A stretch of DNA of 64,000 nucleotides from Amoebidium appalachense (lineage: Eukaryota > Ichthyosporea). Of the stretch, positions 13,448 to 32,141 are shown in pieces. The first letter of the stretch is position 1. Every line of letters starts with the position of its first letter. A model generated the notes under the pieces. The model was given only the letters and a program-made list of their open reading frames with translations, did not search any database and was not told the DNA's origin. The stretch lies in contig CAVNZM010000005.1 in assembly GCA_963693365.1 (NCBI GenBank), positions 2,480,001 to 2,544,000 on the forward strand, written 5' to 3'. The position numbers were made by a program, and so were the translations under genes.

Positions 13448-13671
13448 CCATTTTTGGTATGGTGTGCCATATTTGGGTTTGCCATATTTGGGCAATGGGG
13501 CCTTTTCGGTTGTGTCCGAGTCCGAGTCGCATGTCTATCCTTTTCTTTTTCCATCCGTTTCTTTTGGTGAGTGTCTTTTGTGTGCAAGTTGTAAACCAAA
13601 CCTTGGGTTCCGAGGAGAAAACACTCTCAGAGCTCCCCTGGGTGTATGCCTTAACCCTGTGCCATATTTGG
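13448..13671. promoter_or_regulatory. Cluster of CArG-box motifs
   Basis: Four perfect CC(A/T)6GG motifs lie within 224 bases: CCATTTTTGG at 13448-13457, and CCATATTTGG at 13467-13476, 13482-13491 and 13662-13671. This is the binding consensus of SRF/MADS factors. Part of the cluster looks like a local duplication, so regulatory meaning is only inferred. Confidence 0.35.
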
Positions 13672-14499
13672 GCACGTAACGGTCCCACTTGGCTTACCAG
13701 GCCAGCTAGCAAGCGAGAGAGAGCGCGTGTATGCTTTCGTGGTTCCGTGTATATACGTTTTATCTATCCCCGTATTCTTTCTTTTTTATTCAGGATTAGT
13801 GGGTTTTTACCAGTCGGTAGATGTTCCCTTGAACATTCGTTAATTAGTGCTTGTGTATTTTGGGTGCAATACAGAGGTTCAGAATCACCAATACATGTGT
13901 CTGTGGTGTCTGGCAGTTGCTTTATGTAGAACGTTGTGTGTGTGCTAGGTCTTAGAAATGCTGTAATATCCCTGTGACCTTAACACTGTCCAGTGGGGAT
14001 ATATTTGGTGGCGCGGGTCCTGGCGGTGTGGCTTATTTTCTGGTTCGTGGGGCCCCCCTTCAAGTCACTGTGGGTGGTCGATAGGGCTTCTCAGTCTTTC
14101 CGTGGAAGAAACGTTTGAGCCTGTTGTGGTGCCACAGTGGTGGACAGCTTCCCTGAATATCTTGCTGTCTGCGATATTTATGAATTTCGTATGTGTCTGG
14201 ATTTATTTCTGAGGCGCACACTACATATTTTGTACAGGCCTTTCCAAGAAAAAGCGAGCATCTGAACCCACCCACATGCTCACCCACTCACCACCCACCA
14301 CCAAACAGCTTGAACCAACACCACCAAGGACACCACCACTCGCCCACTCCCACCTCACCCCACCCAACCCCTCATCTCCTCGAAGCCCTTCCCGAGCCGC
14401 AGTCCCATAGAGGCTTATGAAGTCACTACGCACTCAGTAGACAGCCATATACAGCCACTAATATGGTCTATGTACCCAGAGACTGGTATTTAGCGAAGT

Positions 14500-14918
14500 G
14501 CTCCCCCGCTCCCCTCCTCCCCCCCCCTCCCCCCCCCCCCCCCCCTCCCCCCGCTTCCCCCTCCCCACCCTCCCCCCGCCGCCGTCTTCCCCCCCGGTCC
14601 CCAACTTCCATCCACCAACCCATCTGCCCATTCTCAAAGCTGTCTAATAATAGTCATCCTACCTATCTACAGCCTGAAGGCCCAGGAGGGGATGAACACG
14701 GCCAGGGGGGAAGGGGGGGGGGGGGGGACTCATTATTAGGGCGGATGGGTCGAGTGAGTGGGTTGACGGGATGGAAAGAAGAGAGTGAGAGATGGGCTCC
14801 ATTGCCAATATCTAACCCCTCTACAGAGGGTGGGTGGGTGGGTGGTGGTGGTGGTGGTGGTTGGGGGGGAGGGGGTTTGAAGTGTATGTGCATGTGAGAG
14901 AGGCTGGGGCTGGACACG

Positions 14919-14954
<36 letters not shown>

Positions 14955-15306
14955 CTGAGGGGGGGCATAAATAGGGTGGATTTGTCGGACGTTTGGGTTG
15001 GCAGGAGGATGGAAAGAAGAAAGCCAGACTTCATTGCCAATCTAGCCCAGGGGGCAGGGGGGTGGGGGATGGGGGAGGGGGGGGGGGGGAGGGGGGAGGG
15101 GGGGGGCCGGGGGGGGATATATCTGTGTCTGTGGATGGTGAGGCCCCGAGGCATGGGGGGGCTCATAAATAGGGCGATGGGTCAAACGGGTTGGTTGGCA
15201 GGATGGAAAGAGGAGAGCCGGGCTTCATTGCCAATCTGCCCCGGCGGGTCTGAGGATGGGTGGGGAGCATGTGTGTGTATATTTGGGTAGGTGTGTGGGT
15301 GTGTGT

Positions 15307-15338
<32 letters not shown>

Positions 15339-15380
15339 GGAGGGGGGAAGGGGGGGGGAAGAGGGGGTGGGGGAGGAGAA
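14500..15380. repeat. Three-copy degenerate tandem repeat with G-runs
   Basis: A module with GATGGAAAGAAG-type sequence followed by CATTGCCAATCT recurs at about 14770, 15008 and 15202 (spacing 238 and 194). Each copy is followed by a G-run or (GGGT)n tract of variable length. Spacing differences come from the homopolymers. Poly-C lies at 14510-14555. Confidence 0.6.
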
Positions 15381-15490
15381 GGGGTGCAGAGTTGGTTGAT
15401 GGGAAAACAAAGTCCTAGATCAAGTTAAAGAGAATCCAAAAGAACATATGTTTCACACAAATGCAATGGGCTTAAGCTTTCCGTTTTCAG

Positions 15491-15610
15491 ATCGTCCACA
15501 GGACTGAAGTGGCCTTGAATCTGGTTGGACAAATCACGATCCGATATCCTCCAATGACAATAAATCACGGTGGGGGACAATTTGACATGATTGGGCCGTT
15601 CAACGGTTAA
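15491..15610 (+). CDS. Candidate terminal exon, unrecognised
   Basis: A strong acceptor (GCTTTCCGTTTTCAG) is followed by 39 protein-like codons and a stop, starting IVHRTEVALNLVGQITIRYP and ending in a Gly-rich tail (HGGGQFDMIGPFNG). Composition is unlike the flanking repeats. It would end a plus-strand gene whose earlier exons I cannot place with confidence. No family recognised. Confidence 0.4.
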   Translation: MVHRTEVALNLVGQITIRYPPMTINHGGGQFDMIGPFNG

Positions 15611-16920
15611 GCCCCTTATAGCAGGGGGATAGGAGGGGCAGCAGCCATCCGCAGCTCAGACACGCATAGCCTAGTGCACCATGGTTTTTGGATCCGAATA
15701 TGTCTAAACCGTTTGTGAAACGATTTTACTACAGTAGTATGCCTTTTGTTTTTCAAACCAATCTCCCTATACCAAGGTCTTTCGTCCTTTAACATTACCT
15801 CAGGCCTCCGTTTCTCCCTTTTTTTTAAAAAGAGAAAAAAGCCATAGTAGTTCTTTATAAGCTCTACTGTGACAGCTAGCGGAACTTGATCCAGGATCTA
15901 CTCTCATGCATGCGCACACACACAATTTTGCTATGATACAAAATCTTTTCCGCCGTCCTCTTTCCGTTTGTCCGTACATATCATATCTTTCGACCTATAG
16001 AAAGTGGATGAGTATCACATTTTAACACAGCTCGGCGCACTCTAGAACCTGAGGAAAAGCAACAATATTCCGGAGCATCATATCATATTGATGCTTTTTT
16101 ACGACCCCCTAGACTCTTCTTATATAGGCCACTAGCGAGTAGCATTCCTTCTCATTTTAGGAAACTTTGTCTCTGTCTGATTATTGTGTCTTCTTGCCCA
16201 AGCGTGATATTTGCTTGAGCCGCCTTACATTAATTTTGTTGTTCATAGTAGTTGTCACTTCTGTGACACTAGATTTGATGGAAAGCACCTAGACCGATGT
16301 AGCATTTTAATCCCGGCAAATTCTTCCAGCTTCTGTTTGGTTGCAGGCATTTACCCGCTATCCCAATATCACTACTTTAGCCTACTTGGTGAATACTAAA
16401 AAGTACTATGATATTTGTATGCGCTTTACAGTAACTTTTACATGGCTACCTTAAGCGATTGTTCGGACCCGCATAGCTGACCTCATACATGCAGCTTTTG
16501 GGCTGTCCCATGTTAGAATTTTCGTTTTTGGTATATCCCGTTGGATATCGGGTCACGGTAACTCAGCGACTATCTTGCTGTGTCTTTAACAACTGTACGA
16601 TTATCCATTCGTAGCCCTGTCTGATGCCCCGCTCTAAATAAAATATAGTATCAAAAATAAATCTTGAAAAATGATTTATTTATTTCGAAGAATGTATAAA
16701 ACGGTTATGGAAAAGCGATTCAATGCTCAAACTGAGCTTCAGATGACTTCCGAAGTCATTTTCCGAAAAGCGCCGGGTTTATTCACAAGTTGTGCAATAT
16801 TCGCTAGCAGTAACACCGTGACACAAGTATGCGGAAGGAATGGGGTGGGCACATATACATATGGTATGCATATGTGTGCAAACAAACAATGGCGTGTGCA
16901 CAAGTGTGTGTGGGCCGGAA
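15611..16920. other. AT-richer intergenic stretch with a transposon relic
   Basis: This is unique sequence between two convergent candidate genes. At about 16211-16396 (+) a diverged frame keeps CHFC-x8-KHLDRC, the Cys/His module of the elements at 2978 and 33005, so a decayed copy lies here. Nothing else is supported. Confidence 0.4.
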
Positions 16921-17266
16921 TTAGATAGGCTTCACGGAGACTGGAAGTAGGAGGAGAGGTGCAAAATGAAAAGCTGTGAGAGTGGAGGGCAGCGATGTTC
17001 CTTCGTCTGTGCCACTAGTAGTGAATGCCAGTGTATCTAGGGGGGGAGAGGGGGGAGGGGGAGGGGGGGGGGGGATGCGGGAGGGAGGGGGAGGGGGTGG
17101 GTGGGTGGATAGAGAGGGATGCAGGAAACAGACTGTAGAAGGGTTCTGCAGCATAAATTTGCTCTAGCTGCTTGGCGAAAGGGTCCGGTGCTTCTTTTTC
17201 CTGGGCCCCTCCCCCCTCCCTCCCCCCCCCCCCCCTTCCCCTCCCTCCCCCGTCCCCCCCCCCCCC

Positions 17267-17304
<38 letters not shown>

Positions 17305-17466
17305 TAAGACAATGAGGGGGGTGGGGGGTGGAGTGGTGAGGGGAGGGGAGGGAAGGGGGGGGGGGGGGGGGGGGATGAACGGTGACTGGCAGGTCTCCTT
17401 GCTATTGATCTCAGCGAACCGCGTATCCAGGTATCCATCAGTGAAGTGTCTAAGGGTAGTGTGGGC
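16921..17466 (-). CDS. Candidate 3' exons of an unrecognised minus-strand gene
   Basis: Three protein-like stretches lie between G/C runs. 17466-17387 starts AHTTLRHFTDGYLDTRFAEI. 17200-17134 follows CCCAG and starts EKEAPDPFAKQLEQIYAAEP. 17036-16921 follows CCCTAG and ends at a TAA after FAPLLLLPVSVKPI. The last two join in compatible phase (A|GTCTGT donor, AG|AT acceptor). The first does not fit the second without another exon or a different boundary. A further helix-like piece (AVRISNWLRERLEDLEE) lies near 18600-18540. No family recognised. Confidence 0.28.
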
Positions 17467-17524
17467 CTTACCTCCCCAACCCCCCCTCCCATTCCCCCCC
17501 TCTCTCCCTTCCCCCCCCCCCCCC

Positions 17525-17559
<35 letters not shown>

Positions 17560-18088
17560 ACCCCGTCGCGCTGCCCGCCCATTTCCCCTTCCCTTCCCGG
17601 CTGGGCCGTGTACATACGTAAGACTGCTCCCCCGCTCCCCCTCTCCCCTTATCCCCCCCCTCCCCCCCCAACCACCACCACCACCACCACCTGCCCTTCA
17701 TCCTCGCTAAACTGTATTCAATCAGTCATTTGGCGGACGCCCAAGCAACCTTTGGGCTGCCATGTTACAGGACGTTTTGCACTAATACTGCGTCATCCTT
17801 GCACTGGATGTTTATGTGATGCTGTCAACATGAATTTCCAATCATGATACATAGGTTGTTTGTGTTGGATGAACTTGTCACATGATTATCGCTCTCATGC
17901 TGCGTATGCGGGTCGGGGAAATGAATAGTATAGATACGGTTAGCTGTTTTCGTCGGTGTTTAAGTTCTGGGCAGCCGATAGAAATCATGAATTTACAAAT
18001 AAACATTGTTACTGCGTCTAGAAGCTGGTGGTGGTGGTATTGGTGGTGGTTTGGGGGGGGGGGGGGGGGGGGGGGGAGGGGGGGGGAA

Positions 18089-18125
<37 letters not shown>

Positions 18126-18160
18126 GGGGGGAGGGAGGGGGGAGGTCATACATTCAGTGT
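17041..18160. repeat. G/C-run, (CA)n and (GGT)n tracts
   Basis: Poly-G, poly-C and (CA)n tracts at 17041-17100, 17205-17300, 17350-17375, 17510-17565 and 18049-18150 separate the candidate exons. They account for all the Pro/Gly-rich frames here. Confidence 0.85.
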
Positions 18161-18368
18161 GAGTTGAGGTTGGAGTCAACTAGACTAAGTGATATTCCGC
18201 ATAGCAAGCAACATTTTGAATTAACTTAGTGAAACAGGTATGAACGGGCCAAAAAAAAACCGAAAATCAGAACTTCATATCGAATGGTATTACTACCGAA
18301 TCAGTTAAGAATATGTAGGGAGACGCCGGTAAGCGGCAAATTTTCCGTTGCAACACTTGGACTCCCCT

Positions 18369-18369
<1 letters not shown>

Positions 18370-18408
<39 letters not shown>

Positions 18409-18807
18409 TTCCTCCCCCTCCCCCCCCCCCCCCCCCCCACATACCCACCCACCCACCCACCCACCCACCCGGCCCACCCACCCACCCACCCACCAATCCG
18501 CCCACCCCACCCCCACCCCCCCCCTCTCCCCCCTCCCCCCTCCCCCTCCTCCAGGTCCTCCAGCCTCTCCCTCAGCCAATTACTAATGCGTACAGCTCCA
18601 GCCTCTGCACCAGTTACCAATATGCAAAAACACTGAATACTTGCTGCCAAGCAAGCGCAAGAAAGAAATCCACATCATCAACCTCCCCCCCCCTCCCCCC
18701 CCCTCCCCCCCCCCCTCCCCTCCCCCCGCCTAATCGCCCCATCCCCCCCCCCCCCTCCCTCCTCCTCCCCCTCCCCCCCCCCCCCCCCGCCGCCCCCGCC
18801 CTCAGAG

Positions 18808-18881
<74 letters not shown>

Positions 18882-18920
18882 ATTATCCCCCCCCCCCCCC
18901 CCCCCCCCCCCCCACGACCC
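18370..18920. repeat. Poly-C, (CCCA)n and (CT)n tracts
   Basis: Poly-C at 18370-18438, (CCCA)n at 18440-18495, interrupted poly-C to 18790, (CT)n at 18809-18880 and poly-C at 18887-18913. Confidence 0.9.
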
Positions 18921-19199
18921 CAACACACACACCACGCACCACCGCCTCCTCCTACCAACGACGCCACGATCCTTTCGAAATTTTTGCTCCGCCAGATTGA
19001 CGCCTCTACCAGCCCAATGGCATCGAATCTGTGCGTGCTGCCAGCTGATAACGGCATCTGTGTATAAAAACACACATGCCCTCTGTGGGTGGCACAACAT
19101 AGAGCAGGAGCGTTAAATGTAAGTTTAATTAAGTTATAAAGTAAGCTGCTGATTGGCTTCAACTTTAAGCCAGGGGAAACAGCAAAAAGGTTTGGTCTA

Positions 19200-19400
19200 T
19201 TGGGGCATCATATTGCTTCGGCTATCATGGTATGTTCGCCACCTCAGTATCTTGATCAACTGTTTCCTCCTCTGGCAAGGTCTTCTGACGTAGCCCTCTA
19301 GCTGCCATATGTATACGACTCGTGAGTGCACTTTCAGTGTGCGTGCGATATCTGCATTGTATTTGCCTGGAGCCAAACTTCTAATTAGGGGTGGGAGAGC
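19200..19400 (-). pseudogene. Transposase-like helix-turn-helix fragment
   Basis: Within the minus-strand frame 19523-19197, the part reading LAPGKYNADIARTLKVHSRV has the look of the N-terminal HTH of Tc1/mariner-type transposases (G-x-YNADIARTL-x-VH). It is followed by a basic stretch (RRPCQRRKQLIKILRWRTY) and a stop. The frame upstream is only G-run translation, so this is a decayed fragment. No DDE catalytic region is visible. Family assignment is by motif impression only. Confidence 0.35.
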
Positions 19401-19635
19401 TGATTTTTTTGGGGGGGGGGCCAGGGGGGGGGGGGGGGGGGGGGAGCGGGGTATAGGGCCAAAAGATGATAACGCGTGGGCCAGGGCGGAAATCGGATAA
19501 AACATGTCCTTAATAAACAGCACATTCCCCCCAAAAATGAAATCTAATGAGCCGATTGGATCCGAAATCCCATTCCAAAAAGAAAGCCATTTGATTGGAT
19601 CCGCAATTTCACTTAAAAAATTTGAATTATCACTA

Positions 19636-19998
19636 TTTGCTCACATGAAGGGGGGGGAGGTTAGAACCGGGTAGAGTGGGAGGATACATGATTTATAGCG
19701 AAGAAATCGAAGAGAAGACGGGTGGGAAGTGAGATGGTGCGTGTGTGTGTGTGTGTGTGTGTGGGTCGGTGGGTGGGTGATGGTGGTGTTGGCGGTGGTG
19801 GTTGGGGGGGGGGGGGGGGGGGGGGAGGTTAGATATTGCTCACATGAAGGGGGGGGAGGTTAGAACCGGGTAGAGTGGGAGGATACATGCTTTATAGCGA
19901 AGAAATCGAAGAGAAGACGGGTGGGAAGTGAGATGGTGCGTGTGTGTGTGTGTGTGTGTAGGTCGGTGGGTGGGTGATGGTGGTGTTGGCGGTGGTGG

Positions 19999-20052
<54 letters not shown>
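19636..20052. repeat. 199-bp direct duplication ending in G-runs
   Basis: A unit starting GCTCACATGAAGG and passing through (GT)n, (GGT)n and a G-run occurs at 19639 and again at 19838. It is nearly identical apart from repeat lengths. The second G-run is much longer (about 53 versus 22). Confidence 0.85.
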
Positions 20053-20054
<2 letters not shown>

Positions 20055-21010
20055 GGGCGCACAGAAAATGTGCCGGTTGAGTAACAGCCTGCCACTGTCA
20101 GGGGTACATGTACCCACAATATTGGTGGTGCGTGTAGTGGACTAATGTAAAACAAATATTGGACTTGAGTTTTGTTAGACTGTGCCCCACACCCCACACC
20201 ATTGGCAAGGCATGGTGTATTCGCCCACATAACTTCAGCAAAGAATTGGGCCGGGCTCAGGCCTCTCTGCTTGCGGCTTGGCATGCTGGAACCCGAGGCC
20301 CGGAGGAGAGACAAGAGAGGGGAGAGGAAGGGAGAAGGGTGTGTGTGTGTGTGTGTGTGCGTGCATGTGTGGGAATCATGCGTTTCAGAGTACGAATGGG
20401 GAAGGTCGGGGTTGAGGGCACTTTCGGGAGTCACTTGCTTCAAAGCAGCCGAATACAATTTTTCAGTTTATTCGTGGAGTTATTATATGCAAGGGGTATC
20501 CCTCACCCCTGCTGCGAGATTTAACAGGCCACGGGCATTTATGCTACTGTGTGATCAGGGTTATGTTGTTATGATCCTAAAACCCAGGGTGGTTGGTTAT
20601 CACACAATCGAGTCTACGCAACAATACTACCAACTAAGGGTATCACGTTATTACCACTTGTACACGTGCACACCATAGCCTACATTCATGCCAGGTGCCT
20701 CATTCGATGGGCAGATAGATCTCTGTGCCCTTGAACCACACAGGGACTTTAAACACCTTTGGAATAGAAAGAACCAAAAAGAAATAGCATGGCATATCTA
20801 AAGAATTACATAGGCGGTTGAAATTTACAATGCAACACCTTACAGGCTATAAAAAAAACAGCAAATGTGGTCGGACTCATCCACGTGCAAGAAGCACAGT
20901 TAAAAAACAAACCGCCCAATGACCTTTTCACACACACACACACAAAAAAAACGATAAAACATACGGTGAAACACAGGCAACCCCCCCCACCCACTTGCCT
21001 TCCCCTCCGT
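20053..21010. other. Downstream flank of the 21-22.7 kb gene
   Basis: Unique sequence with a short (GT)n at 20338-20360 and (CA)n at 20931-20945. If the gene at 21011 splices at AAG|GTGGTATG instead of stopping, a further exon should lie here; I could not identify one. Confidence 0.35.
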
Positions 21011-21460
21011 TCATACCACCTTGTGTTCCTTTTCAGACTCCGGACTTGGGGGCACCGTTTCCTTCTCAACGGGACGGGGGGAGGGCACTGGCCCATAGAC
21101 ATCCAGATGGGGGGTCGGATTTGACAGCTTGTGGTCGGGCAGCAGCAGCCCGGCTGCCACCAAATCCGCAGCGCGTGCCTGGTAAATTCGGTCCAAAAGT
21201 TCCTGGTGGGGTTCCAGATCTAGGGGGCCGGCCTCGGCTGGGGACTTGAGGAAACGGTGGCACTCGCTGTAGCGCACGCTGCGGGTGTGCTCTATGGTGA
21301 TGCGGTCGCCTATGTGAAACTGCCGGGTGGTGGCCACGGTGTTTTTGTCCAGCAGCGAGATAAGGCTGTCCACATTCACCTTGCCACTCCGCTGCGGAAA
21401 GCAGAACTTTAGACGTTTGTCCGGCTCGACCTCGCTCCCTCCCCGAAAAGAAACAGGCAT

Positions 21461-21495
<35 letters not shown>

Positions 21496-22756
21496 CGCCT
21501 CCCTACAACCACACACAATCAGTTCTCCCCAAGGCACAAGGTGTGCTCCAAGGCACAAGAAAAAAGCAACAACAAATCAGGCATAAAACAAAACCAGCGT
21601 CTGACCTGGCAACACCACCACAACACGCACAACCTCCCTCCCAAACCACGAAACCAAAGCCAACATACCACATTTGACACGTCGGCGTTTGAGGTAATAA
21701 TGACCATACGGTTGCTGACGGGCACCAGCTTCCACGTGCAGGCCTTACCCCCTGGCTGCAGGCACAGACTGATGTTGTCCCAGTCCACGGTCCCGTCAAA
21801 GAACGTCGTCTCAATCCTGCCAAGCTTACGTGAGTCGGACAACAACAACAACAACAACAACTCCTCAAAAACACTAGAAAGATGGGAAGCAAAAGGATCA
21901 AGCAAAACTAGATAAGGGTGGATAGGGTTGAACAAGATGCAAAACGTGCAGACATGGGACAGCAGCAGTTCCTGCCCCCTTCCCCCCCCCCCCCCCCCCC
22001 CCCCCCAAAGGAAAAAAGAACAAATCAAGTCGACAGCAGCAAGCTCGGGACAAGGCCACCATGGTAGTGTAGACGTGTTGCGCAGAATTATGCTCATGCT
22101 GGAAAACCAGAACGAAGGGGGAGTTGGAAAGAAACGATTGTGAGGGGAGGGACGGCATAGGTTAAACGAGAGAGCAGGATGACACCAAGGGCATACAGGT
22201 AAAGTGCAAGTAGGGGTTTCACACCTGTTGTCGGGCCAGACCCTCCTTGACAACCTGAACCATTTGTCCCCACGGATTTCCATCTCACTGACAGTCAGGT
22301 AGCGGTCAAGCACCTTGCCTGTGAGTGCCTCAAACAGCGTGGTTTCCCCGTGCCAGAGCCCCGTGCTGACAAACTTTAAAGCCTTTTTCCTGTCATCTTC
22401 ATCGTCTGGTTCATAGCGTTGCCGTTTGGCCTCGCGACCAACATCGCTGTCTGTGCGCTGCCGACGCGTAGATGAACTGGAAATGGGAAGCGGGCGCTTG
22501 TCAGAGGATGTGATAGAAAATTGTTAAGAAACAAAGTAAAGAAGCGAAAATATGATAAGGTGAACTTAAACTCGGTGAAGTGCAGAAGAATTTAATACGA
22601 GTGGTTGGTGCACACAGACAAGAAGTCTTTACAGCGCAAATTATACGCAACCGCGTTTAAGAAGCGAGACCATCATTCCTGTAACATAGCACACAACATT
22701 CGCACATACCTCTCCCGTTCGGAGTCCCTTTCGCCAGGCCGATTCTCAACTAGCAT
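21011..22756 (-). CDS. Four-exon gene, charged nuclear-type protein, unrecognised
   Basis: Exons 22756-22710, 22476-22225, 21816-21669 and 21430-21011 join with GT-AG introns and exactly compatible phases, giving about 288 residues. The N-terminus (MLVENRPGERDSERE) runs into an Arg/Ser/Asp-rich stretch with a nuclear-localisation-like KRQRYEPDDEDDRKK. Then comes an ordered region of about 180 residues (LWHGETTLFEALTGK, GDKWFRLSRRVWPDN, TFFDGTVDWDNISLCL, CTWKLVPVSNRMVIIT), probably alpha/beta. The tail is Pro/Ser/Glu-rich (GPVPSPRPVEKETVPPSPES). A nuclear location is inferred from the basic patch. No domain family is recognised. The last exon ends in TGA, but AAG|GTGGTATG just before it is a possible donor, so the C-terminus is not certain. 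Intron 3 (21431-21668) holds a poly-C run, poly-G on the sense strand. Confidence 0.75.
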
Positions 22757-24508
22757 GTTGGAAAACGTTGAAAACCACAACTATAAAAGGAGTTGGGTAG
22801 TTTTGGTATGCACTTAAATGAGCAAAGATATGATACCTATCTAACTGAGTCGTATTACGGGGCAAAAAAACAAACAAACAACCCAACAAAGTGAAACAGG
22901 TTGTGGTTGGTTGGCACACAAATTGGGTGTGGTTCGCCCACGTATTTAAACCGACAGTGGAGAAAAAGAAGCCAACAAGTGTATAAGGAAAAAGGGAAGG
23001 TTTCTGCTCTCAACTTCATAAGACAGCGCTTTCAGTGGCAGTTCTCTGGTCTATACGCATAACGAAGGTTATAGCAAAAAAAAAAGGGAAAAGCGCCCAA
23101 ACTTTGACCAACTCAACGAATTCGAACCGAACGAAAATCTCGGAATCCCAGGCCGCCCGCCGGTAGAGAGGCCTTTTTATTCATCCGGCTCACGCGTCTT
23201 GATCACGGCAATACGGGACAACCGACATATCACCAATCGTGTACATGAGAAAAAATATATGCATGACTTATGGCGAATCATTTGTAGGTTATATTCCGTT
23301 GGATCTACTTTTGTTAATGTGAAGAAAAAGTCGGAAGATAGGTAATATAAATAGGTACCCCAAACTAGCGCCGACTGTTTGTGTGTCTCTAAATAATATA
23401 GCAAAAATACAAAAGCTAACCGTTCATATACGCTGACTAAGCGCAAAGTGTTGAAGCAGGACAGTGGGCCAGATCTGCCCGGGTACAAATGCGGTCCGGG
23501 CTTCCCGGCCGCCGGGACCAATGAAACACTCTATCCGTTTTCGGCAAAATAGCATACCCCACGTTAGCCCCGCTATGGCGGCAGGCGGCAGCTTTATGGG
23601 ATGTGCAAGTTGCCTCGACGGCGGTATAGGCGGCTTAGCCAGTCCTCACGGGTCACGGCCCCTTGAGACAGCTTTTTTGTTTACCTTTGCAATTAAACAG
23701 TTCTATGGTGAGCTGAAACTTAATAGCTGTTCCTAAAATAATCTTTTAGTAACGTTTTACTATGATGAAAACAACGCCAATGTGCCAAGCCTTCCGCGCT
23801 ATGTACCGAGTCAACGGTTCGGCAGCGGCCTAAAAATAGATTGGGCACGGCGCACAAATACTTCTTCTACGTACGCGTGTGCTCGACTGCTCGTGTGTAT
23901 GTACATGCTTTTTAAACCGGCAATAAGCCTGACAAATCCAAAATCTGCCTATCTGTTATTTGGGAGAGAGAAAGAAATAAAATGCAGAAAGAAAAGGGAG
24001 CGGGCACATGATCTAAAGTATATATGTCACAACTTTTGAAATTTGATCTCAAATATGCACCAACACCAATCAAAAGCCAAAACATCTTTTTGCTTTTAAC
24101 AACTCATGACTCTAAACAAATAGTTAATCTTGTAAAATTTCCTGATTAGGTTACCCTTCTGCTCCCTCAACAATTTCGGACTTCGCGCGGCCTGAGCAGG
24201 CTGAGAAGCGAAAACAGAGATCTTCTGACCAGCTTCTTTAAAAAAATTTAGGCAGCCTAATTTGAGTCTGGTTTGCAGGGTGAACAGCGTCACACGGAAT
24301 GTAGATTACTTAAACGGCAACAAAGCCGAAGTCTATAACTAGGTGTAGGGGAGAGCAACCGTAGGCGGAACGGAACACGTGGTTTTCGTGTGCCTATACA
24401 CCACCACACTCAAAACATAAAGAATGCCCCCATATCTCAGTTTTATTTAGCGAAAACACATATAATTACTTTGAAACTGCCGCAAATTTTGTACACCTAG
24501 TAGTAAGG
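22757..24508. other. Intergenic region between divergent genes
   Basis: The minus-strand gene at 22756 and calcineurin B at 24509 diverge here, so both promoters should lie within it. A TATA-like ACTATAAAAGG on the plus strand is at 22780-22790. A 114-codon minus-strand frame at 23521-23177 has no recognised motif and lacks splice context; I do not call it. Confidence 0.4.
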
Positions 24509-31784
<7,276 letters not shown>

Positions 31785-31795
<11 letters not shown>

Positions 31796-32141
31796 TCATG
31801 GGCAACGGCACAGCACTGCACACACCCTCGTTCAACTGTAATGCCCAGGAGACAGAGACAGTGGAATGGGTTTCTTTATCCTTTAGACGCAACGTATGAG
31901 CCCCTGCAACAACACCATGTGGCACAGTTACCGAAGCAACACATTCACCCGGTTTCAGGCAGGCTCGAATGCCCGGGGTGTACACAGAAACGGTGACCTC
32001 GGCTGTTTAAATAATACGTGTGGTTAGCATCCTCGGCACAGGAAATTTGTGCACGGTGCACAGAGTAAATTGCTATGTCTACCTAGGGATATCAGTAGGA
32101 GTAGCAGAGAGGCTCGGTATATGTCCTGCTGGTCAGGGCGG
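31785..32141 (-). CDS. Last two exons of a convergent gene, unrecognised
   Basis: Exon 32141-32083 (acceptor AATACAG, donor CTAG|GTAGAC) joins exon 32002-31785 (acceptor TTAAACAG) in matching phase and ends at a TGA. The first exon reads RPDQQDIYRASLLLLLISL. The second starts AEVTVSVYTPGIRACL and continues with SVTVPHGVVAGAHTLRLKD and THSTVSVSWALQL. These alternating hydrophobic strands look like an all-beta (C2- or Ig-like) fold. Upstream exons would lie beyond 32141; a possible one near 32450-32360 overlaps a MITE end. The stop codon sits inside the last coding exon of calcineurin B on the other strand, an overlap of 11 coding bases. No family assigned. Confidence 0.5.

Noticed and set aside
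13354-13929. 191-codon plus-strand frame rich in Phe, Cys and Trp
   Set aside because: It starts at the edge of a G-run, has no recognisable motif, and a repeated CCATATTTGG motif explains its repeated GICHIW-like pattern.
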